From Phoebastria nigripes (Eukaryota > Chordata > Aves > Procellariiformes > Diomedeidae), in the NCBI GenBank assembly GCA_035582835.1, contig JAYKAV010003093.1, positions 193,323-257,322 of the forward strand: 64,000 nt of DNA, written 5' to 3'. The notes beneath the pieces were generated by a model. The model did no database searches and was not told the origin of the DNA. It saw nothing but the letters and a program-made list of their open reading frames with translations. The position numbers and the translations under genes were made by a program. Positions 35,150-64,000 of this stretch are shown here, piece after piece. The stretch's first letter is position 1, and every line of letters starts with the position of its first letter.

Positions 35150-36558
35150 AAAGCAGAACACAGGTTTATTTACAATCAAGTTCTTATGGGCAGCTGAATA
35201 AATAAAAACTTTGCCCCATATACTCTAATTCCCCTCTGCAGAAAGTGTCTGAACCAAAGGCTAGGTTAGAGAGATGCCTGTTACAGCAGCTGCCCCCTAA
35301 TCCAGCCCCTCCAAAGAACACACTTCCTTAGTAAAACACTATCAGGAAAGAAGAAAATAAAGTGCAAATAAAAAGGCAATAAAACGCTGCTGGCTTGTCT
35401 TGAGGTCCAGATGACATGGAAAGGTTTGGCTGGATAAAGTTATGCTGGGTAGCTCACACCCAGCCACATCATGGTTTTGGATGCTTAAACAGGGACAGAG
35501 CTGAGACATTGCTCCGTAGCACAGAGGGGCTCCAGCGCCAACAGGAATATTGCACGTGTGCTCAAGAAGGGGGCAAGTGGCCTGGAATTGCCAGCACCAA
35601 AACAATGGATTTGGGACTTAACCCCACTGCTCCCCTGTGTTCTACTGACAGCCGCCAGGACAGGACGGATGAACAGAAAAAGGGACCAAACATCTACACT
35701 CTGGTACTGAAGTCACAGTATGACTACGTTCCATATCACAGCAGCACAACAGAAGTTGAACTTCTCTCTCCTCACACCCAGTAACCAAACTGCCTGTGGA
35801 ATAAAATGATTAAAAGTCTCCTATTTTGTGATACCCAAGCTGTTGAAGGGCATTTTAACAAAAGGGTGCAGAAGTCCTGAAGAATGGACCATTGCCTTAA
35901 GAACAGGTGAAACTGATACCAAGAGTTCACGACAGTGCTGGAGTGGAGAATCTGTGTCAGGATCAGAGCAGATCTGAATTGAGCTGATAACTCAAAGGCA
36001 GAGCTGCCAGAGCCATGGGACACTCTCTTTAAAAGCTATTCCAACACTTCAGACTGTCTAGGACCTGTCCATGTTTCAGGATCTTCTCACCCCATGCCTG
36101 AACTAGGCCACAAGAAGAGAACACAGGAGGCAGGACATGTATTAAGTCAGCATACACAGTAACTTCTTTCCAACATTTCCAACTCAGAAGTGCTGTAGAT
36201 ACATTTGTGTGACAGGGTATTTGGCACAGCTGTCTGGTGAGGAATCCCACTAGTATCTTCAGCTCCACTTGGTGCATAGATACTGCATGTAAAGGCATGA
36301 CTAAATAGCATTCTCCATCCAGAACAGCTAATCCCTTGCTGAGTCCGAGTGCCACAGTGCAGTTACGGCCATAAGAAGTCTCTGACTCAGGCTCCTTCTC
36401 CATTGCTTTAGAACTTTCCTCTGGAAAGTGAAGCCCATGCACTTGTTAATATCCCAACTCAGGATGGATCTGGGCTCGGGTCTCCATTCTGTTCAGCCAC
36501 GGACCAGCACCACCATACACAGAGGCGCTGGACGCTCTGCCTTTCACCCTCCATCCAG
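35150..36558 (-). other. ATG16L1: ATG16L1 3' untranslated region (inferred)
   Basis: After the stop codon the minus strand has no further recognisable exon. The first good AATAAA on this strand is at 35170-35165, which would give a 3' UTR of about 1.4 kb. The cleavage site itself cannot be read from sequence. Confidence 0.6.
35165..35170 (-). terminator. ATG16L1: Candidate ATG16L1 poly(A) signal AATAAA
   Basis: The plus strand reads tttatt, giving AATAAA on the gene strand, inside AAATAAAcctg. It is the first canonical hexamer downstream of the ATG16L1 stop. Usage is inferred. Confidence 0.55.
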
Positions 36559-57775
<21,217 letters not shown>

Positions 57776-58106
57776 GGNGAGGAGCGCCCTCTCAGAGCCG
57801 GGGCTCGGCCGGCGCGGCCCGCAGCCGCCGCCCCACGCCCGCCATGGCGCTGCAGCCGCGCTCTGTCAGGGGCCCTCGCCCCTCCGCGGCGCACCGCAAC
57901 GGCGACAGCGGCTGCCCTGCCACTGCCTAGCACCACCCTCCCGCCCGCCTCCGGCGCCGCTAACCCCACCACCCTTGCCCCCGTGCCGTGCAGCGCCGCG
58001 GCGAGGTCACACTACAAGCATGGGGTCGGCCTCCACCACCGGGNAGGCAGACGGACACCCTTGTGAGGAAAGGGGCCCTCGCGCCGCGCCATTTTGTGTC
58101 CCCCTC

Positions 58107-58113
58107 CCGGAAG
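58107..58113 (-). promoter_or_regulatory. ETS/GABPA core CTTCCGG
   Basis: The minus strand reads GCGCTTCCGGGAG between the second YY1 motif and the weaker third one. ETS plus YY1 pairs are frequent in CpG-island promoters. Binding is inferred. Confidence 0.45.
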
Positions 58114-58127
58114 CGCGTCCGTGTGCT

Positions 58128-58138
58128 GCCGCCATCTT
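58128..58138 (-). promoter_or_regulatory. YY1 motif AAGATGGCGGC (copy 2)
   Basis: This is a second exact match in the same orientation, 41 bp from the first. A weaker relative, AAAATGGCGC, follows at 58095-58086. Confidence 0.65.
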
Positions 58139-58168
58139 GAGAGCGGCGAGCTCCGCCATCCAGCCTGT

Positions 58169-58179
58169 GCCGCCATCTT
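58169..58179 (-). promoter_or_regulatory. YY1 motif AAGATGGCGGC (copy 1)
   Basis: There is an exact AAGATGGCGGC on the minus strand, in sense with ATG16L1, about 550 bp upstream of its ATG. Sense-oriented YY1 sites of this form usually sit at or just after transcription starts. Confidence 0.65.
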
Positions 58180-58520
58180 AAGAGGGCTCTACCTGCCGCT
58201 TCAGAGGCGCATGCGCGTATCCCCTGTCGCCCCTGAGGCGGCGGCGGTTGCTGTCGGGAGTGGCCACCGCGCTATGGGGGGTGGGGGCCGCTGGCCCTGG
58301 GCTGTCCCAGCGGCAGAGCACGGCACCTGCCATGCCGACCGAAATAAGTACCGACAGCTGCCGTTAGCGAGGGGGGCACCAGCTTTCCGTCGGCGCTGGG
58401 GCTGCCCCGCTCCCGCCCTTTCCGGTGGCCGGGAGCGCCTGGTCCGGGGAGAAACCAAACCCCTCCGCCTGTCCGCCCGCCCTCCTTCCCCGCGGCCGGG
58501 GCTGCTCCCACCGTAGACAA

Positions 58521-61500
58521 GGCTGCGTGTGGCTTTGGGCAGGGGCTAGGCGTGGGTTGTTTTAGGCATTGAACACTCAGCCCTTCTGAGCTGAACCAAA
58601 AGGAGGTGAATGCCTGGTGCCCCGGGAGCACAGTCATAACTGAGGTCACCCATCAGGAAAAAATCCTGGCTTGCTCTTTGAAGCCTGTATAGCTTCCCCT
58701 CCTCCCCTGTGCGTCTGATGGGATGAATCTGGGAATTCAAGTCGACTCAAAGGTTGATGTGATTAATACCACTTATCTTTTCCAACGATCGGAGTGTGAA
58801 GAGTGCGACAGGTTTACTAGGATCTCCTGATATTTCTAATTTTTAAAAGGGGATGAGAGGACACCATTTCAGAAAGCATGACTCATACATAAATAGCTTC
58901 CCTAAAAGAATAACAAAAGCTTTTGCTATTATGTCACCTAGCAGAGCCAAGAAGTACGTGACACTTTGATGGGGCTTTGGTGAAATAAATGACTGGCGCA
59001 CGTGTGGCACTGAGGGCATGTGCTGGCTTACCAGCCATGAGTCTGATGTTCATGCCTTTGCCTTTTATTTTTAAAGTAAGATTATTACTGTGAATGAACA
59101 TTAAGTAGTTACTAAAAGCTATATAGCTAGCAGAAGGGTGATGTACTGCATTGCCCAAAATAGAGAGACCTGCAATCCTATTTGTTGGGTGGTTTTTGTA
59201 GTCTTTTCCCCAAATCTCCACTACAAGACAACCTCCAGTTCCAGCAGGGCATACAGAGCATCAGTTATGAAGCTTTACTGAGTTACACAGCTGTAAGGAG
59301 GGTGGTGGTGAAATAAAGTGCGGTTTGGGGGTTTTTAGTTAGGATTACTGTGAAAAATTATTTGGAACATAGCATAAACTACAAGGGCAGCCTTCACTGC
59401 ACTAGCACATTCTGTCCAGCGTCACGAAGAAACCATGCATTCTCTGGCAAATGTAAAAATCCGTAACAGCTTGCTTCATTGCTTTACTTTTAACTGCTTA
59501 ACTTCTTAAGTAATGTGTTAGGTAACCATATTATTGTAATTTAACTTGAAACTGGGCAGGATTCATGAAGTTTTTTGTCTTGGACTACTTAAATTCTTTT
59601 GTTTTTCTTTTGAGTAAATGAATGAAGATGCAGTTATTAAATTGTAACAGAATAAAATAGATGATTCACTAGATTATTACACTGGAGGAGAGAGTGCTGC
59701 TGGCTGAGTTAATAATAGTTCACGCACAGTTCTGTCTTATCAAGTACACAATACACAAGGTTATGCATGTTCTCTACAAAAATAATTTGGCCGAGTGTAA
59801 GCACACAGCCTACTTTTTTCTGCTTATACATCATGAATCAAATTAGATGTTTAAAAATGTAACATTACTTGTAACTGTAAGCTTAAGTCCTAATTCTATG
59901 TATATAGTTACTGAACTCCTGAAGGGCAGTGCTGAAAGAAATTAATCCTTTCAGATCTTCTTCTCTACATCTTAATCCTCTGCAGAGAAACAGGAAACCA
60001 AACATGAAGCATGAGAAAAAGGGAGAAGACAAAAATACAGAAATACAGGGATCAGACTCAGTTACTCCTCTCCTGAGGCTTTGACCTTGGCCTTAATATA
60101 TAATCAGCTGCAAAGACTCTCACTACCTTTGAATTGCCAACCACCTGGTTTCCTTCAGCCTCTCCAACAAAAATCCTTCAGCTCATTCATGAGAATAGGC
60201 TTTTCTCACTAAAACTGGGAAAGAAAATAATTGTCCACCATTTCTTTCAGTGCAGCAGGAAAAAGAATCAGAGTGAGCAGAAATGGCACAGAAAAAAAAA
60301 AGTGTGTCCTCAAGCATTTAGATAAATTACTGGAAACACTATGTATGTTTTACTGTTTACAGTAACTGCTAGACTGTTCCAAGGGAAGGATTTCAATTAA
60401 TTGTCATCTGCATATGTTTGAATCTTAGACAAATCACACTATGTTAAAGATGTCCACCTTTCTGTAATCTACGATTTCCGTAGTGGGCAGGACATCCTGG
60501 TTTTTTTTTTTTTTTACAATAACTGCTAACGATGCTTTTTCCACTCCAATACAAAGTTCCTCTTTCTTAAATTCAGCTTAAGCTTCTGGCAGTCTTTCCA
60601 ATAACACATGCCTGCTCCATGTCATCATCTGTCATCTTGCTCTCCTTTTATATCAAGAGTTACAAGAACACGTGATATAATAGCTCATTCAGACTGAAAG
60701 TGGCTTCTTTCTCCATTGAAGCTCCTTTCTGCTACCACCATCATTAAAATCTGCCAACTTGTTCAACAGCCTAATTCAGGAATAAAAATTTAAGACAACT
60801 AACAAATCTAATGCTTTTCAGAAAACTCATACCGCAGTGAAAAAGTAAAATCTATACCTCCAATGAGAGTATGTTGTATTCTACATCCATAGAGGTTGAA
60901 ACTTTGCTTCCCATAGAAAGCTTACTGTGGATTTGGTAGTTGTGCATCCAGGGGAAAAAAAGCAAAGGAGAAAAAACCCTCTTCAGCAGATACAAGTAGA
61001 GGGAAACACAGGGAGGCAATTTCAGATGTTAGCAGCTGCGAAGGAAGAGATACTTGCACCAAGCATGCAAGATTGCACAGAGACACAAAAAAGGCTAATA
61101 CCAAAATATTTTATTGATCTACCTGCCATGAGGGCCAGTTCTTTACCAGGTGACGGGCCAGACATTAAGTGCCTGTCAGAGAGGTTCATAGTGGAGCCAG
61201 GCAGAACAGTCAAACATGCACTGTACTGGTCACAGACTCTTGGATAAAAACGAAAAATGCTGGGACAACTTCCTTCTGCACCCAGGTGTGCCCATATGTG
61301 GGACCACGCCACATCTTCACCAGCTTTCCTATACACAAGCTGGTGCAGTCTGTGCATCCTAGCTGTGAGGTTAAACCCTCCACCACGTGGGGCACAGTGT
61401 CCTTCTAGAGGTATAACCTTACCCCCAGATTACAACAGTTTATATTTAATTACTTACAAATGAACAAGGAGATGGAGAAGAAGCAATATCTAAATATAGT

Positions 61501-61839
61501 CCAACACTGTGTTAAGTCAGCCAGAAAGTGCCACTAAAGACAAAAGCTATATGCTACAGTCCATGTTTAAAAAGAATTTCACTCAGAGTCTTTGTGCCTG
61601 CCCTTTGTGTAACTTTCGCATTCCTGGAAGGTGCTGTCCATTTTGTGAGATCTCTGTCGTGCTTCTGAATCCATTTCTGTTTCTGATGGCAAGCTCCACT
61701 CTTGACACCTGCAGCAGCTGCAGTTTCCCATGCAGACACTGCAGACTGAAGACTGCAAGTATGCCAGAGAGCAGGTTTCCAGTTCAAAATTTTCTTGACA
61801 AACAGGATGCTGTTCAGCAGTGATATATGCAAGGTACTA
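58521..61839. other. Intergenic DNA upstream of ATG16L1
   Basis: No exon was recognised on either strand. In human INPP5D lies further upstream of ATG16L1 in this direction; none of its exons is visible. The DNA is AT-rich and contains a T15 tract near 60502. Confidence 0.6.
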
Positions 61840-62530
61840 CCTCAGGCAGGAGGAACTGAGCACGCGAATGCAGAAAGATCCATAGGAAAGGACCTAGGGT
61901 TTGTATTGGTTCACCAGCTGAACACGAGTCAGCAACAGCATACTGTCACGAAAAAGGCAAACCTCATCTCAGAGATAAAGAGGGCTGTCATCAGCAAGAG
62001 ACATGAAATGATCCTTCCCCTTTAGTCAGCAAGAGCAAGGCTTCTGGTAGAGACATGTCCAGCTTTAGCCAGCACATTTCAAGAAAAATCGAGAGTGTTG
62101 AAGTAGCCTAGCAGGAATGACCAAAATATATAGAAGAATTGACCCAGAGGAAAGATTTGGACAGTTGGGATTGTTTACTGTAAAGAGGAGAAGGCTGATA
62201 GGAACCATGAGAGCAGTATGTAAATACGGTGTGTCAGAAAATGAAGACAATAACCTGATCTGCTTGTTCACGGGGGCCAGGACTAGATTAAAAGGGCTTA
62301 AAGTCCACCAAAAAAATGCCCACTAGAGATGAGGAAGGGCTGGTAAGGCTAGTGAAGCTCTGAAACAGACTGAGGAAGATGAGAAACTCCTGCCCTGGAG
62401 GTATGTAAGACCAGTTCAAAACATTCCTCTGTGAAGAATTTTGTAGTTTACTCTCTGCTGGTATGGTGAATGGATTGCATGGGTCCCTTCAGGGTCCCTT
62501 CCAGCCTAATTTTTCGGAGATTCTGTGTTG
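61840..62530 (+). mobile_element. Degraded CR1 LINE 3' region
   Basis: It holds the ordered landmarks of avian CR1 3' ends: GGTTCACCAGCTGAACACGAG TCAGCA, GTAAAGAGGAGAAGGCTGAT, GCCAGGACTAGATTAAAAGG, CTGCCCTGGAGGTATGTAAG and TCAGGGTCCCTTCCAGCCTA ending in a GATTCTGTG-like tail. It is well diverged and has no intact ORF. It is the best evidence that the window is avian. Confidence 0.8.
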
Positions 62531-63370
62531 AGATGGCCGTGTTGTGATTGACACTCAAGTGATGAAACAGATCCTTGCTCAAAGGTAAGTGGAAGAGTTT
62601 CTGATGCGACATTTCCCTTTAGACCCGCTGCAAGGTTGGACTGAAGCTTGGTGCTTGGATTCAGTTACTTCCTTTACTGCTTTCTGACTTAGAACCGGAA
62701 ATACTCATTTTCTGGGAAGGTGGCGATTACCAGTGTCCTTCCCAAAGGCTAAGTTAAATTCAAAGCTCCATTTTCAAATTAGGCTTTATTTTGGATCTTT
62801 GAGTTTACATTTGAAAAGAGGGAACATTTCCAACATCTGGTCATTTTCTTTGTGCTTACAAGCTATAATTGTGAAGATGCAAATTGCTGTAAGGTACAGA
62901 GCAGACATAATTTCAGTGCTGACTCTTCATCCTTTCTGTTGCAAAGGTCTCGTTTCTTTTCCAATTTCTTTGCTGTCTTTCCTTCTTCCCTTCTCTGGGT
63001 CGACCTGTTTCTATTGGAGACAGCTTTTACCCACCTCCCTTCTGCTGGATTCTCTCTCATTCCACAAAGTCTCTACTTTGTTGATTGCTTTTCTGCAACC
63101 TTTCTGCTTGTTGCTGGACCCTGTCTCCTTCATCCATTCCCATTCATTCATTCTTTCCTGAGCCCAACATTTACTGCTCTCTTGTGTGCCATCTTTATCT
63201 CTATTAGTTATGATATAATCTAATGCTTTATGATATGAGAAATTAATTTATTCTGTATGTAATCTAGACCAGACCTTGGGGAAAAAATGCAATGAAGTGT
63301 TAATAATAACCGTAATGTGTAGCAGATTACCATCCCTGGGACAGAATGGGATTATATTCATTTAAATATA
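62531..63370. other. Intergenic DNA between two CR1 relics
   Basis: It is pyrimidine-rich on the plus strand around 62920-63180 (many TTC and CTT runs). No exon was recognised. Longer open frames here reflect that composition. Confidence 0.5.
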
Positions 63371-63440
63371 ATCACAGAAGCACAGAATAGTTGAGGCTGG
63401 ATGGGCCTCTGGAGATCGTCTAGTCCAACCCCCAAATCTC
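63371..63440 (-). mobile_element. CR1 LINE 3'-end fragment
   Basis: ATCACAGAAGCACAGAATAG, then GATGGGCCTCTGGAGATCGT and CTAGTCCAACCCCC is the familiar complement of the CR1 3' end with its octamer tail at the left. Only about 70 bp is recognisable. Confidence 0.85.
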
Positions 63441-64000
63441 AGCAAACGCTCATGACTAGTCTTTGTGATGTCTCCTGCAATACTGGGTTTTTGAGAATAG
63501 AGTGTTGATTACAGTTCTCTGAACGCTACAGAAGAATGCCAGTTATTTTTGATCTAAAAGGATACGTTGAAGCTTTTCCACGTGTTTGCAGCAACTGAGT
63601 CTTTTCAGGCAAAACTTTTATTCACCTCCAGAAGCTGAAATCAAATAAAGCAGAATTGTGACAAAAATAAAGCATGGCTGCAATAAAGACTGGATTCATA
63701 CACGTGACATTGTGAACCAGCAGATAGTTCTGCAGAGCTGAATTAATCTCAGCATATCTAATGTACCTTTTGTTTAGCTGACTTGGGAGCTAGGACAAAG
63801 ATGATCTGTAAATAAAATTAATAAAACAGGATAACGGCAATGAACTGAGAACAGAAGTTCAGAGAAATCTGGAAAAGCGTTATCTCATTATGCATCAGAA
63901 GAAGTATAGCAAATTACAGTAGGTAAAAAGAAATCTGTCAACCTGGGATTCAACTGTGAAAGAATTTTTGAGAGACTTCAGAAGTTTTAACACAAATGCA
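63441..64000. other. Right-edge intergenic DNA
   Basis: No gene or repeat was recognised beyond the CR1 fragment; the sequence is AT-rich. Confidence 0.5.

Noticed and set aside
62117..62326. 69-codon plus-strand open frame
   Set aside because: It lies wholly inside the CR1 relic and is a non-coding part of that repeat.
58521..64000. INPP5D 3' exons, expected upstream of ATG16L1 by synteny
   Set aside because: No SH2, phosphatase or proline-rich coding segment was visible; the gene probably lies beyond the window.

Overview
The window is vertebrate nuclear DNA, almost certainly from a bird. Degraded CR1 LINE 3' ends lie near its right edge (about 61.84-62.53 kb and 63.37-63.44 kb), genes have short exons and compact GT-AG introns, and an 812-base run of N and 14 isolated N bases show it is draft assembly. 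The species cannot be named from the sequence. There is no prokaryotic, plasmid or CRISPR content.

Two complete or nearly complete protein genes lie head to tail on the minus strand. ATG16L1 (autophagy; 18 coding exons, 57628 down to 36559, 607 codons plus stop) occupies the right half. It starts in a CpG island at about 57.4-58.5 kb and ends at a probable poly(A) signal near 35.17 kb. SAG (rod arrestin, S-antigen; 14 coding exons found, 30285 down to 14672) follows about 5 kb downstream. Every exon junction was read base by base, and phases agree throughout except for one missing SAG micro-exon of 10 or 13 nt. The order ATG16L1-SAG matches human 2q37, where DGKD comes next. The GC-rich block at 10.1-11.4 kb, largely hidden in the gap, is therefore a candidate DGKD promoter or first exon, and 1-10 kb would be its first intron. 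That is inference; no DGKD exon is visible.

Two composite box C/D-H/ACA scaRNA genes sit in ATG16L1 introns: SCARNA5 in intron 9 and SCARNA6 in intron 11. Both keep the same antisense element complementary to the U5 snRNA loop, and the D-box +5 rule places the target at U41. They have diverged in most other positions and both end in the same ACA-terminal block.

Layout from the left: 1-10.08 kb non-coding with a few weak exon-like signals; 10.08-10.47 kb G-rich minisatellite; 10.47-11.28 kb gap; 11.28-11.45 kb GC-box edge of a CpG island; 11.45-14.39 kb unassigned; 14.39-30.3 kb SAG; 30.3-35.16 kb intergenic, presumably SAG control DNA; 35.16-57.63 kb ATG16L1 with its scaRNAs; 57.4-58.5 kb CpG island with YY1 and ETS sites; 58.5-64 kb intergenic with CR1 relics.

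The most interesting points are protein and RNA differences from mammals. ATG16L1 reads DNVE-P where human has the caspase site and Crohn's-disease residue T300. Position 490, a lysine in human needed for LC3 lipidation on single membranes, is arginine here. Exon 7 has a tandem CAGCAG acceptor. No undescribed system was found with confidence; the least explained signals are in the 1-11 kb segment.
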